From an uncultured Duncaniella sp. (GTDB taxonomy: Bacteria; Bacteroidota; Bacteroidia; Bacteroidales; Muribaculaceae), in assembly GCA_910577335.1 (NCBI GenBank), contig CAJTMJ010000007.1, positions 1 through 64,000 on the forward strand: DNA of 64,000 bases, read 5' to 3'. Positions 42,839 to 52,473 of the stretch are shown in pieces; within the stretch, counting starts at the first letter, position 1, and the number at the start of each line of letters is the position of its first letter. The notes under the pieces are model-generated. The model worked only from the letters and a program-made list of their open reading frames with translations, ran no database searches and had not been told where the DNA came from. A program made the translations under genes and the position numbers.

Positions 42839-42862
42839 AAAATTTTGCTTTCAAAATTTTTT
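42839..42862. terminator. Possible AT-rich terminator between convergent genes
   Basis: AAAATTTTG and CAAAATTTT form a 9-bp stem with T-rich ends on both strands, in the 48-nt gap between the PepSY-like gene and the TonB-type barrel gene. It is weak because it is all A/T. Confidence 0.4.
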
Positions 42863-42872
42863 GTCACAGTTC

Positions 42873-44912
42873 CTACTTCCCGGTTCCGAATCGGGAGGTG
42901 TCAATCTGATTGTCATTTTTAGGCTTGAAGCCGTTGAAACGCCATATAAATGTCAGTTTGAGGTTTCGAGTCATGTCGTGCACTTTCATTCGGTAGTCCT
43001 GACCGGCATGGTTGATAGTCATGGTTGGCGACCATTTATTGAATATGTCATCGGCTTTCAGATCAAGTTCACAGCATCTTTTCTTTCCGAACTGCCATTT
43101 GACGCCGGCATCAAGCTCCCATATCCCTGACATATTTGCCATACCCTGCAATGAGGGCGAGATGTAGCTTAAATCCAAAGAAATTGATACCGGACTATTA
43201 TGGCTGAACTTTAATGAATTGCTAAGTTTTCCATAGAAAATCCATTTGCTGTTGTCGAAACTAATGTCATGGAAATGGTCAGCCTTGGCACGCCTGTTCA
43301 TTAGGTTTGTCGTGATTGTGGCGTTCCAGATATATCCCACACCGAAGGGGGCATAGAGATTTAGTCCAACCACACGCTCATAGTTCATGTTGATGGTCTG
43401 ATAGATTAGATTGAGAGCGTCAGACGACTGATAAGGCAATTGTACCGTTGTTTTGTCACCATATTGAAAATAGAGTGTCGCCATATATTTCTGCTTCAGG
43501 ATGTAATTGAATTGGGTATCGTATTGGATATACGGCTGTAGATTCGGATTGCCTATTACTGTCGAGTAGTCGTTGATATGGCTCGTTCCGCCATGCAGTT
43601 CCCAATATGAAGGATAAATGCGTCGGGTGTTGAAATTGAGCTGGAATATGTTTCTGGGATTCTCGTAGTAGGTGGCTCCGAGTTGAGGTATGAAGTTCCA
43701 GTTGTGTTGATATTTATTGTGATAATATTCGCCTTTCGCAGAGAGATTGAATGAAAGTCCACAGTCGAACGAACGTTGGGTACCGGCATAGAAACTCGCC
43801 ACGTTCTCATTTAGAATATCATCGAAATCAGGAATGTCAGATATGCGGTAGTATTGTGAACTGTGGTCTTTCGAGTGCTGATACTCCATGCCGTAGTTTA
43901 GTTGCCATTTGCCAAGCTGATGTTGTTGGTCGATGTATATATGCCAGCGGTTTATCTCCTGACGGTTTTCTGAGCTAAGCAGAAAGTCTGTTCCCTTAAA
44001 TAATGATTGGGAACGATTCTCGGAATAAACAGTGTAATCACCTCCGACAGTCATGTCGAATGGAGTGGCATAACGTAAGGCGATATTATGGTAGCCGATC
44101 GGCGACAGCATATTATATGCATTTGTATAGTTGCCCAAAGTGCCTGACGATAGACTCCAACTCTTTGAACCGGAGATTATCTGACCGTTGTAAGTGAGTT
44201 TGAGCGTTTTCCAAGCGGCAGATGCAAATATTGTATTATTCCAGTTTTCACTGATACGCCGCATATCGTCTTCAATCATTGTGCGCTGGTCGTTATATAG
44301 ATGATTCGACCATGTTTCCTCGCAGTTCCATGATTTACTACGAGAGAGTCCATAGTTTAAGTCAAAAGTCCAGTCCTTGATTGCGTATGAGGCAGCAAAA
44401 CCTCCGCCATACGAACCATAATGGGCTTGATTATACCCGGCTCTGACCTGTCCCTGAAGACCGTCGAGAGGTTTGGGCGTTTTCAGGATTACATTTATGA
44501 CGGCACCATTTACATGATATTTCGCCGGAGCAGAATACATGATTTCTACATTTTTCAGTCTATAGGTCGGAGTGTTGTAAAGGAGCTGATACAGATTTTG
44601 GAGAGGCATATTGGTCTGTTCACCATTAAGTATAATGGTGACGTTGGATGCTCCGGTGAGTCCTATCATGCCATTATTGTTAGTTACTCCCGGCAGATAA
44701 CCGAGGGCTTCGAGAATATTAGTGACAGGTTTATCCTTCACAATTCCCGGAAGATCAACGACCATTATGCCGTCCTCACCCCTAATTTGCGGCATCTCTC
44801 CCTTGACGACAACCTCGTTTAGTTGTTGGTAGGATATGGAATCAGGAGTTTCGGTCTGAGCGACTGCCGATATATATGTGAATAATGAAATGAATAATAT
44901 AGCTTTCCTCAT
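42873..44912 (-). CDS. TonB-dependent receptor-like outer-membrane protein
   Basis: A 679-aa protein with a signal peptide (cleavage after AVAQ near residue 19). A plug domain follows at about 25-135 (LNEVVVKGEMPQIRG, then ILEALGYLPGVTNNNG) and a long barrel ends near the C-terminus. It lacks the N-terminal carboxypeptidase-regulatory domain of SusC proteins and has no SusD partner, so it fits the OMP_b-brl_3 class rather than a polysaccharide locus. It is divergent from the OmpR-class two-component pair, which may regulate it through the direct repeats at 44975-45012. Confidence 0.85.
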   Translation of the reverse strand: MRKAILFISLFTYISAVAQTETPDSISYQQLNEVVVKGEMPQIRGEDGIMVVDLPGIVKDKPVTNILEALGYLPGVTNNNGMIGLTGASNVTIILNGEQTNMPLQNLYQLLYNTPTYRLKNVEIMYSAPAKYHVNGAVINVILKTPKPLDGLQGQVRAGYNQAHYGSYGGGFAASYAIKDWTFDLNYGLSRSKSWNCEETWSNHLYNDQRTMIEDDMRRISENWNNTIFASAAWKTLKLTYNGQIISGSKSWSLSSGTLGNYTNAYNMLSPIGYHNIALRYATPFDMTVGGDYTVYSENRSQSLFKGTDFLLSSENRQEINRWHIYIDQQHQLGKWQLNYGMEYQHSKDHSSQYYRISDIPDFDDILNENVASFYAGTQRSFDCGLSFNLSAKGEYYHNKYQHNWNFIPQLGATYYENPRNIFQLNFNTRRIYPSYWELHGGTSHINDYSTVIGNPNLQPYIQYDTQFNYILKQKYMATLYFQYGDKTTVQLPYQSSDALNLIYQTINMNYERVVGLNLYAPFGVGYIWNATITTNLMNRRAKADHFHDISFDNSKWIFYGKLSNSLKFSHNSPVSISLDLSYISPSLQGMANMSGIWELDAGVKWQFGKKRCCELDLKADDIFNKWSPTMTINHAGQDYRMKVHDMTRNLKLTFIWRFNGFKPKNDNQIDTSRFGTGK

Positions 44913-44934
44913 AAGAACTTGATTTTGTTTGATA

Positions 44935-44942
44935 CAAAATTA
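44935..44942 (-). promoter_or_regulatory. -7 box for the TonB-type barrel gene
   Basis: TAATTTTG on minus, 22 nt before the ATG. The paired direct repeats lie about 30-70 nt upstream of this box, as expected for activator sites. Confidence 0.5.
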
Positions 44943-44974
44943 TATGCGCACGGTTTTATGTCGGCAATCTCTAT

Positions 44975-45012
44975 CCTTATTTAGTCTTAAGAACACCCTT
45001 ATTTAGTCTTAA
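44975..45012. promoter_or_regulatory. Paired direct repeats, candidate response-regulator operator
   Basis: CCTTATTTAGTCTTAA occurs at 44975-44990 and again, unchanged, at 44997-45012. The repeat period is 22 bp, two DNA turns. OmpR-class regulators bind such same-face direct repeats. The site is in the 151-nt divergent region between the barrel gene and the kinase-regulator pair. Confidence 0.7.
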
Positions 45013-45063
45013 ATCGAAGCTGAGATAGACGGTTGTATGACAGATTATTGCTAACTTCGCATT

Positions 45064-46476
45064 ATGAAACGCTTTAAGACCATATCAACTACTTTCATCG
45101 TTGCCATTGTCGCAATTTTTGCTTGCAATATCTATTTTCTTGTAAGCCTTTACAATTCGATAAGGGCAGACGTGGAACGCGAGGTGATGATAGCGATTGC
45201 CGATGCGGATCTTGATGAACTATGGATAAGAGCTGAAAGGGCTAAGGCAGGGACACCGGAAGATCTTAAAGAAAAATATGGGGACAATGGCGACAGACCT
45301 CATGGAGAAGCCTCTGTCTATCAAGATTCGAATGGTGATATGGTGGCTACCGCCCGACATCCTGACGGAACAGTAGAATCTCAAGGATATGTTGTCAGCG
45401 GACAATCATCATTCACTAATAAATTTATTGATGCAGTAAGTCAACAGTTTCATGGCATTATCGACCCATACTTTCATGTAGATGTAATGGTTATGGATAG
45501 TGTACTTACCAAACGGCTAAACGACAGATACATATATCCGGATTTTGTTTTGTCTGAAGTGGTTGATTCCATAGGAAATATTGTTGTGAAGAATACAGGT
45601 AAGTTGCCCGATAAATATGACGATTTCTCTTATTGCTTTAATCTTAAATCCGGGTTATCTTATCATATATACATGACACCGTTGACACGACACATCGTTT
45701 CAGAGATGTCGGGTGTAATCATTACAGTCTTTCTTCTTATGTTTGCCTTTTCTCTTGCGTTCCGGTATCTATTCAGTACAGTATCGCATTTACGTACCAT
45801 TGAGGAGATGAAAGATGATTTTGTCAGCAATATGACCCATGAGTTGAAAACACCGATTGCGATAGCCTATTCAGCCAATGACGCTCTGCTCAATTACGAC
45901 ACAGCCAACGACCCCGACAAAAAGACAAAGTATCTGACGATTGCAAACAAGCAGCTGAAACGTCTTGGCGAACTTGTGGAAAATATCCTTGCAATGAGTA
46001 TGGAACGCCGAAAAACCATGAAACTCACCCCGGAAGATATACAATTGCGTGAGTTTGTAGATGAAATTGCAACCGCCCAGCGTATGAGAGGCGATAAGGA
46101 TATAACCATCAATGTGATCGTGACTGATAATACACTCGTAGAGGTAGACAGAACGCATTTTGCAAATGTACTGAACAATCTGATTGACAATGCCATCAAA
46201 TACTCCTACAATAGTGTTGAGATAACCATAATAGGCAATGACAATGAACTGTCAGTAAAGGATAACGGCATCGGAATCCCGTCAAAGTCGATTCCCTATC
46301 TGTTCAATAAGTTTTATCGTGTTCCACATGGTAACCGTCAGGATGTCCGGGGTTATGGCATAGGATTATATTATGTGAAAAGTATTCTTGATAAAATGGG
46401 CTGGACGATCGATGTCAAAAGTACAGAAGGAAAAGGTTCGACGTTCATTATAAAATTCAACAAAGATGATCAATAA
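45064..46476 (+). CDS. Sensor histidine kinase, RprX-like
   Basis: A 470-aa kinase with TM1 at about 9-30, a periplasmic domain of about 180 residues, TM2 at about 212-235, H-box FVSNMTHELKTPIAI (H259), N-box LNNLIDNAIKYS, G1 DNGIGIP, F-box YLFNKFYRV and G2 RGYGIGLYY. No clear HAMP domain follows TM2. The next gene overlaps it by 11 nt. A TAACTTCG, one mismatch from the -7 box, lies only 4 nt before the ATG, so the transcription start is unclear. Confidence 0.9.
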   Translation: MKRFKTISTTFIVAIVAIFACNIYFLVSLYNSIRADVEREVMIAIADADLDELWIRAERAKAGTPEDLKEKYGDNGDRPHGEASVYQDSNGDMVATARHPDGTVESQGYVVSGQSSFTNKFIDAVSQQFHGIIDPYFHVDVMVMDSVLTKRLNDRYIYPDFVLSEVVDSIGNIVVKNTGKLPDKYDDFSYCFNLKSGLSYHIYMTPLTRHIVSEMSGVIITVFLLMFAFSLAFRYLFSTVSHLRTIEEMKDDFVSNMTHELKTPIAIAYSANDALLNYDTANDPDKKTKYLTIANKQLKRLGELVENILAMSMERRKTMKLTPEDIQLREFVDEIATAQRMRGDKDITINVIVTDNTLVEVDRTHFANVLNNLIDNAIKYSYNSVEITIIGNDNELSVKDNGIGIPSKSIPYLFNKFYRVPHGNRQDVRGYGIGLYYVKSILDKMGWTIDVKSTEGKGSTFIIKFNKDDQ

Positions 46477-47161
46477 GATACTGTTTGTAGAAGACGAGGA
46501 AGACCTGACTCTCATTGTCGCCGACACTCTGCGTAGTCAAAGCTATGAAGTTATCATTGCAACTAACGGCATAGAGGGAATTGATAAATTCAAATCCGAA
46601 GGAGCCGATATTGTAGTGGCTGATGTCATGATGCCCAAAATGGACGGATTCACCATGGCAAAGGAAATAAGGAAATTGTCACAGACGGTACCATTGCTTT
46701 TCCTCACCGCAAAAAGTACGATTGACGATGTGGAACAAGGTTTTGAAATCGGAGCCAACGATTATCTTAAGAAGCCCTTTGAATTGCGTGAGCTTATCAT
46801 AAGGATAAAGGCATTGTTGCGGCGACGCAATGATATGGAGCGAGGGATGGGCGAGAGGTTCATGATAGGCAGTTATACATTCAATGTGACAACTCAGAGC
46901 CTTTCCTTCAATGGTAAGGAACAGGACCTGTCAAATATTGAGGCTCGTATACTTGAACTGCTTGCCGCAAATATCGGGCGCACTGTTGATGCCTCTGCTC
47001 TCATGATAGCCGTGTGGCAAAGAGACGAGCAGAGCAATCGAAATTCTCTCCACGGTTATATTCACAAGCTCAGGCGAGCATTGCGTCATGACCCTGCTAT
47101 AAGTATAATAAATCAACGAGGATTCGGATATATGTTGTCAATAAAGGATTTTGACTCTTAA
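46466..47161 (+). CDS. OmpR-class response regulator, RprY-like
   Basis: A 231-aa regulator: receiver with acidic residues E9-D10, phosphoacceptor D53 (VADVMMPKMDG), T81 and K103 (KKPF), then a winged-helix C-terminal domain (ILELLAANIGRTV, NSLHGYIHKLRRAL, GFGYML). It overlaps the kinase gene by 11 nt. Its likely target is the direct-repeat pair upstream of the kinase and the barrel gene, giving autoregulation plus control of the barrel. That link is inference. Confidence 0.92.
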   Translation: MINKILFVEDEEDLTLIVADTLRSQSYEVIIATNGIEGIDKFKSEGADIVVADVMMPKMDGFTMAKEIRKLSQTVPLLFLTAKSTIDDVEQGFEIGANDYLKKPFELRELIIRIKALLRRRNDMERGMGERFMIGSYTFNVTTQSLSFNGKEQDLSNIEARILELLAANIGRTVDASALMIAVWQRDEQSNRNSLHGYIHKLRRALRHDPAISIINQRGFGYMLSIKDFDS

Positions 47162-47191
47162 AATTTTGCCGTCAGACATCACTAACTCAAT

Positions 47192-47710
47192 TCAATGGTG
47201 AGATTTTTCCAAGTCTAACAGGAACTTTTTGATATGTAATCCCCCTCCATAGCCGGTAAGGGAATTGTCGGAGCCGATTATTCGATGACAAGGCACAAAT
47301 ATAGATAAGGCATTAGCCCCATTGGCATTTGCAACTGCACGTATGGCTGTTGGCTTGAAGATGCTCCTGGCTATTTCTCTATAGGAGACAGTAGTACCAT
47401 AAGGCACATTCAATAACTCCTTCCAGACCTGTTTTTGGAATTCAGAACCTATGAATTTCAGTGGTATCGAAAACTCTTTTCGTATGCCTGAAAAATATTC
47501 GTCTAACTCATTGATGGATTGGCTTATTACGGAAGTAATACCTGTTATAAATCTTTTGTCTGTGGCACGGTGTATGCGTTGGACTACTTTATCATGATGT
47601 TTCTCCACCTGCCAGTCACAAAGACATAGTTTATCGTCAATGGAGCCTAACAGTAAAATCCCGCATGGTGACTTATAATTGTGTACGATGATTTCAGAAC
47701 CCTCACACAT
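47192..47710 (-). CDS. ogt: Methylated-DNA--protein-cysteine methyltransferase
   Basis: The enzyme repairs O6-alkylguanine by moving the alkyl group to its own cysteine. The 172-aa form has the active-site PCHR with C141, the preceding NGANALSIFVPCHR context and the helix-turn-helix VPYGTTVSYREIAR. The upstream ATG at 47776 would overlap the symporter gene by 52 nt, so the ATG at 47710 is preferred. This places it 14 nt after that gene, probably cotranscribed. No Ada N-terminal domain is present. Confidence 0.92.
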   Translation of the reverse strand: MCEGSEIIVHNYKSPCGILLLGSIDDKLCLCDWQVEKHHDKVVQRIHRATDKRFITGITSVISQSINELDEYFSGIRKEFSIPLKFIGSEFQKQVWKELLNVPYGTTVSYREIARSIFKPTAIRAVANANGANALSIFVPCHRIIGSDNSLTGYGGGLHIKKFLLDLEKSHH

Positions 47711-47724
47711 ATTATTTGCCCGGT

Positions 47725-49107
47725 CTAAATGAATTGCCAGATGAGGATTATGGCTATGAGTATCGGGGAGATCCATTTTATCATGAATGCCATGATTCCG
47801 AATGTGCGCGTGCGCAGGGTTCCGTTGTTTGTGATTTCATTGTAGAAGAATTTGCGAGGTGCGACCCATCCCATGTAGACGCATAGCAGTATGCCGCCGA
47901 CAGGGAGCATTATATTTGTTGCCACAGCGTCGAGGAAGTCGAAGATGGTTTTACCGCAAATGGTGAAATCGCTCCATGGTCCCACTGACAATGAACATAT
48001 AGAACTTAGCACGAACAGTGGCAGGATTACCACTACGCATGCTTTGATGCGCTTCATCTTAAAGTGACATTCCATAAATGCCACAGACACCTCGGCAAGT
48101 GATATGGTGGATGTGAAAGCCGCCACGGTCAGCAGAAGGAAAAACAGTGTTGACCAGAACTGTGTGCCACCCATCTGTGCGAAAATCTCCGGAAGTGTTA
48201 CGAACACAAGGGCTGAGCCTGCAAGCTGATGGTCGGCAAGACCGAATGTCATCACAGCCGGGAAGATGATCACACCCATTAGTATCGCCACCATGAGGTC
48301 AAGCAGCGACACTGTTACAGCGGTGCGTGTGAGTTTTGTATTTGCCGGATAGTAGCTGGAATATGTGACAAGTATACCCATGGCAAGGCTCAGGGAGAAG
48401 AACGCCTGTCCGAGTGCGTTTACAAATGTGGCAGGTGTCACAGCCGAGAAATCAGGCTTTAGGAAGAATGAAAGACCTTCGGATGCCTTGGGGAGTGTGA
48501 GTGAGAATGCGCAGAATATAAGCAGAAGCACGAAGAGCACGGGCATCATCACATTCGACATCTTTTCGATACCTTTCTGAACTCCCAAAGCAAGTATGCA
48601 GAGATTAGCCACAAGCATTACGTAGGTCATCACCAACGGACGGTAGGTGCCTGTGATGTATTGCGCCATGCGGTCTTGGAAGAGTGCCTCTTCACCCTCT
48701 ATCCCTACGATTCCCTCCGCAGGTGTTGTCGGGGTGTAAAGATTGCCTGTGATGGATTGGAACAGATATTCAAGCGTCCACCCGGACACCACCATGTAGA
48801 ACGACAGGATGAGGTAAGATGCGAGTATGGCAAGCGCACCAGCCATCCACCACCCTTTGCGATGAGGGGTGACATTGCGGAACGCGCCAATAGCGTCGGA
48901 GTTCCCGCCGCGACCCAATGAGAATTCCGCAGTCATTACCGGAATGCCGAGAATAAAAATACAGAGGATGTATATTAAAAGAAACACCGCACCGCCGTTA
49001 GCCTGTGTCTCTGCCGGGAAACGCCATACGTTTCCCAATCCTACGGCTGAACCTACGGTTGCGGCTATTATGCCTATTTTAGAACCGAATTTAATCTTCT
49101 CAGACAT
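47725..49107 (-). CDS. Neurotransmitter:sodium symporter (NSS/SNF) family transporter
   Basis: A 460-aa inner-membrane protein with 11-12 hydrophobic segments. TM1 carries the NSS signature GSAVGLGNVWRFPAETQANGG (residues 18-38), matching the LeuT unwound region that binds sodium and amino acid. TM6 has ALGQAFFSLSLAMGILVTY. Bacterial members import amino acids, and the substrate cannot be read here. It lies about 70 nt downstream of the Crp/Fnr gene on the same strand. Confidence 0.92.
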   Translation of the reverse strand: MSEKIKFGSKIGIIAATVGSAVGLGNVWRFPAETQANGGAVFLLIYILCIFILGIPVMTAEFSLGRGGNSDAIGAFRNVTPHRKGWWMAGALAILASYLILSFYMVVSGWTLEYLFQSITGNLYTPTTPAEGIVGIEGEEALFQDRMAQYITGTYRPLVMTYVMLVANLCILALGVQKGIEKMSNVMMPVLFVLLLIFCAFSLTLPKASEGLSFFLKPDFSAVTPATFVNALGQAFFSLSLAMGILVTYSSYYPANTKLTRTAVTVSLLDLMVAILMGVIIFPAVMTFGLADHQLAGSALVFVTLPEIFAQMGGTQFWSTLFFLLLTVAAFTSTISLAEVSVAFMECHFKMKRIKACVVVILPLFVLSSICSLSVGPWSDFTICGKTIFDFLDAVATNIMLPVGGILLCVYMGWVAPRKFFYNEITNNGTLRTRTFGIMAFMIKWISPILIAIILIWQFI

Positions 49108-49176
49108 TTTGATATTGCATTATTGTTTAAGTACATACAAAGGAAAGGTGGGGAGAGTGTGTGTTAAGGGGAGAGG

Positions 49177-49878
49177 TTATCCGAATTTGGAAATCTTTCG
49201 CAATTCCGGTTCGTTGAGGATTTTTATTTTTCGGCCGTCCACTACAATCAGCTTGTCGCTGACGAAGGTTGAAAGTGTGCGGATGGCGTTTGAAGTTGTC
49301 ATGTTTGAAAGATTGGCAAGATCCTCACGTCCCATATAGATTTTGAGGGTCATGTTGTCATCCTCTTCATATCCGTAATTGTCACGAAGCACCATAAGAG
49401 CCTCAGCGAGACGTCCGCGAATATGCTTTTGCGTCAGGTTGACAATCTTAGTGTCGGAACTGCCGAGATTGCGTGACAGCTCGTGGATGAAGAACATGGC
49501 GAGCTGATTGTTTTTTTGCATGAGATTCTCCACCAGCGTCATAGGAAGAGTCCCTAAGGTTGACGGTTCGAGCGTTGCCGCGCTTGACACGTAATGCTCA
49601 CGGGCGAAATAGGCTCTGTAACCGAAGTATTCCACGGGCTTTATGAGGCGAATAATCTGTACCCTTCCTCCGATTCCGTCTTTATACTTTTTTACCTTAC
49701 CGTCGAGTAGGCACCAGAGAAATTCCGGTTCATCCTTCTCGGCATAAACAATCTGATTCTTCTTATAGTGACGAATGGTGAAGTTTTCAATGATCAGACG
49801 CTTGTCTTCAGCACTTAAAACTGACCAAAATTCGGCTAAATCCTCTGTTATTATTTGTTCAATAGTGCTCTTAATCAT
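49177..49878 (-). CDS. Crp/Fnr family transcriptional regulator
   Basis: A 233-aa regulator with an N-terminal cyclic-nucleotide-like beta-roll (IRHYKKNQIVYAEKDEPEFL) and a C-terminal winged helix (MGREDLANLSNMTTSNAIRTLSTF). No iron-sulphur cysteine cluster is seen, so it is not a classical Fnr. An upstream in-frame ATG at 49911 lies only 2 nt from the -7 box at 49913-49920, before any expected transcription start, so the ATG at 49878 is used. Confidence 0.88.
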   Translation of the reverse strand: MIKSTIEQIITEDLAEFWSVLSAEDKRLIIENFTIRHYKKNQIVYAEKDEPEFLWCLLDGKVKKYKDGIGGRVQIIRLIKPVEYFGYRAYFAREHYVSSAATLEPSTLGTLPMTLVENLMQKNNQLAMFFIHELSRNLGSSDTKIVNLTQKHIRGRLAEALMVLRDNYGYEEDDNMTLKIYMGREDLANLSNMTTSNAIRTLSTFVSDKLIVVDGRKIKILNEPELRKISKFG

Positions 49879-49912
49879 AGGGCAGTGTTTCGCAACTATG
49901 TTATAAAACATA

Positions 49913-49920
49913 CAAAAGTA
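49913..49920 (-). promoter_or_regulatory. -7 box for the Crp/Fnr gene
   Basis: TACTTTTG on the minus strand, 35 nt before the chosen ATG. Confidence 0.5.
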
Positions 49921-49984
49921 ATATCATTTAATTAGTAAAAGCATCAAATTGTAGTTAAAAAATATTAAGTAAATGACAGGTAAT

Positions 49985-50017
49985 AAAAAAGGAGGCATTT
50001 TGTTAAAAATACCTCCT
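49985..50017 (-). terminator. Intrinsic terminator of the exporter operon
   Basis: GGAGG and CCTCC with an AT-rich inner stem (one C-A mismatch) form a hairpin at 49991-50016. On the minus strand it is followed by TTTTTTATT. It lies 36 nt past the TolC-family stop. Confidence 0.8.
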
Positions 50018-50052
50018 CGATTATAAAGATTCCAACCGTTAATGCGTAAGAT

Positions 50053-51345
50053 TTAATGCTTGTTATAGAAGAGAAGAATGCGGTTGCGAAGTATCATTTC
50101 ATACTTGGCTTGCACCTGTTGCGCAAGTGAAGTGATGTAGGTTGACTGGGTTTGTTCCCATTCTGTTGCGTTAGCCTTGCCGTAATTATATTTCTCTGTC
50201 ATGGCGTCAAGCGCAGCCTTGGCGGCAGACACAGCTGTCTCACCTGCTTGATATTTCTTTTCAGCGCCTAAAGCCTGATAATATGCCTGCCGGATAGTCT
50301 TGTGCAACTCGCTCTGTTGCTGTATGAGGTTCAGTTCGGCATTAAGACGACGCACCTTTGCCTGACGTATCTGATTGCGGGTTGAGAACGCGTCAAAGAT
50401 AGGTACCGAGAGTGAGAAACCGAGAGTTTTTGAAAAATTATCACGCATCTGTTTCCCGAATGACGAACCATCCATGCCCGACACCGTGTAGTAGCTGCTC
50501 CCAAGTCCGGCATTGAAATTCAGACGGGGGAGATAGCCGCTCTTAGCCACAGTGATAGCCTTGTCAGCCACATCTATACTTTGACGTGCGGCGAGAATTG
50601 AATGGTTTGAATTCAATGCGTTGTTATATACCTCGTCGGCGCTGAGCAGATTGACAGCCTCGTCGGGGAGAGGGAGTATTTCGAAATTCTCCACATCCTC
50701 AAGTTCCAGCACTTTCGCAAGGTCGATAAGAGCGAGCTGATAATCGTTGCCTGCGGTCACGACCGACAGTTCATCGTTGGCTACCTGCGCTTCTGCCTGT
50801 ATGACATCCACTTCGGGTACCTTGCCGGCTTCGAGCAATGTGCGCTGGCGTTCAAGCTGTACTTTTGAAAGACGTGCCTTCTCCTCGTTCACAGCCAACA
50901 TTTCACGGCTGTAAAGAGCCTGCAGATAGTATGATATGACGCTGAGTGTAACCTCATCCTTGGCTGCTTCCTTCTGCTCGGTGAGCATCTTCAGGTTAGC
51001 GTGTGCGTATTTCAGTTGGCGCACTGCGCTAAGTCCTTGGAACAAAGGTAGTGACAGGTTGGCATTCCATCCGAACATAGAGGTGTTGCGGTTGGCGTAT
51101 GTGTTTTCCGATGTAAGACCTCGACCGAAGTCCCAGCTCTGGTTGGCGCCAGCCGACAGGGTGGGGAGAAAACGGTCTTTCGCTTCTGTGACGGAAAGCT
51201 CGCCCCCCATCTGCTCTATATCCTGCGACTTGATGGTCAGGTTGTGCTCGATGGCGTATGTGATGCAACTGTCAAGGCTCCATGCTGTGGCATTCGCACT
51301 GAATCCGGATATTAGCAGAAGCAATGATATGACTGTATGTTTCAT
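50053..51345 (-). CDS. TolC-family outer-membrane efflux protein
   Basis: A 430-aa protein with a signal peptide (cleavage near residue 20, after SANA) and the duplicated long alpha-helical repeats of TolC, with alternating coiled-coil segments near 135-210 and 330-420. The opening WSLDSCITYAIEHNLTIKSQ is typical. It is last in a five-gene minus-strand operon that supplies ATPase, two permeases, adaptor and outer-membrane channel, so it forms the exit duct. Confidence 0.93.
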   Translation of the reverse strand: MKHTVISLLLLISGFSANATAWSLDSCITYAIEHNLTIKSQDIEQMGGELSVTEAKDRFLPTLSAGANQSWDFGRGLTSENTYANRNTSMFGWNANLSLPLFQGLSAVRQLKYAHANLKMLTEQKEAAKDEVTLSVISYYLQALYSREMLAVNEEKARLSKVQLERQRTLLEAGKVPEVDVIQAEAQVANDELSVVTAGNDYQLALIDLAKVLELEDVENFEILPLPDEAVNLLSADEVYNNALNSNHSILAARQSIDVADKAITVAKSGYLPRLNFNAGLGSSYYTVSGMDGSSFGKQMRDNFSKTLGFSLSVPIFDAFSTRNQIRQAKVRRLNAELNLIQQQSELHKTIRQAYYQALGAEKKYQAGETAVSAAKAALDAMTEKYNYGKANATEWEQTQSTYITSLAQQVQAKYEMILRNRILLFYNKH

Positions 51346-51351
51346 TGTCGA

Positions 51352-52449
51352 TTATTTTTTTACTGCCGCGCCGCGGACACGTGATGAAGAGTCTAAACCT
51401 TTAGTGACCTGAATGTTTATACCGTCGGAAGTGCCGGTGGTGATGTGGGTGCGTTCGAATTTCTGTTCCGGAACGGTGTCAGTGAGGACATATACGAAAG
51501 TACTGTCGCCTGCCCATTCGATCACGCTTTCAGGTATTGTGAGCACATCTGCAACTTTGCTTAATGTGACTGTGGCGTTTGCGCTGTATCCGGCACGTAA
51601 TTTATCACCGGTGGGCACATTGACAGCCGCTTTGATCTCAAATGTGTTCGCACCGTTGGTTTCAGTTCCTTTCGGCGAGATATTCTCGATTACGGCGTTG
51701 AGCTGAAGGTCGGGGAGTGCGCCGATGGCTATTTTCATATCCTGACCTACGGAAAGCAGACCTACTTCGGTTTCGTCAACCTTCCCTTTGAATATAAGAT
51801 TGTTCATGTCGGCAACAGTAGCCACTGTTGTACCGTCGTTCATAGTGTTTGCCTGAATTACCGAGCTACCTACCTTTACAGGCACATCAAGTACCAATCC
51901 GGTGATAGTGGCGCGTACAAGAGTGTTGCTCTCCTTGGCGTTTGTCTTTGACACACCCTCCTTGACGATGGAGTATGCGTCCTGAGCTGCGTTCAGTTCG
52001 GCTTTTGCCTGTGCGAGAGTCGTGGCGGTGTTCTCAAAATCTTCACGGCTGATCACTTTCTTGTCATAGAGCAATGAGTTGCGCTCATGTTTCTGCTGTG
52101 CGTCGGTGAGTGCGATTTTGGCATTTTCGATGCGTGAGAGGGCTGATGAGAGCTGCGCTTCATCGGGAATGATTTTGATACGTGCCACGACGTCACCTTC
52201 CTTCACCATGTCGCCAGCTTCAACATTTATCTCTGAGATGATACCTGATACCTGCGGCTTGATTTCAATTTCGTCACGAGGCTCAATCTTACCTGTCAGC
52301 ACTGTGTTGCGTTCGATATTCCCTGTGGTCGGGGTTACGATCTCAAAACTCTCTTTCTGAGGTTTGGAATTTATAAACAGATACACGAAAGTGCCTACAA
52401 ATACTGCTGCGATAAGGCACCACATAAAAATCCGCAAAAATTTCTTCAT
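51352..52449 (-). CDS. Periplasmic adaptor subunit (MacA/HlyD family)
   Basis: A 365-aa membrane-fusion protein with one N-terminal TM (residues 7-25), a split lipoyl/barrel-sandwich domain (IKPQVSGIISEINVEAGDMV near 62-81), a helical hairpin near 95-155 and a C-terminal beta domain. It bridges the inner-membrane permeases and the TolC-like channel. Tight spacing to both neighbours (6 and 24 nt) supports one operon. Confidence 0.92.
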   Translation of the reverse strand: MKKFLRIFMWCLIAAVFVGTFVYLFINSKPQKESFEIVTPTTGNIERNTVLTGKIEPRDEIEIKPQVSGIISEINVEAGDMVKEGDVVARIKIIPDEAQLSSALSRIENAKIALTDAQQKHERNSLLYDKKVISREDFENTATTLAQAKAELNAAQDAYSIVKEGVSKTNAKESNTLVRATITGLVLDVPVKVGSSVIQANTMNDGTTVATVADMNNLIFKGKVDETEVGLLSVGQDMKIAIGALPDLQLNAVIENISPKGTETNGANTFEIKAAVNVPTGDKLRAGYSANATVTLSKVADVLTIPESVIEWAGDSTFVYVLTDTVPEQKFERTHITTGTSDGINIQVTKGLDSSSRVRGAAVKK

Positions 52450-52473
52450 GTTGGTTATCTTTAATTTGATTTT

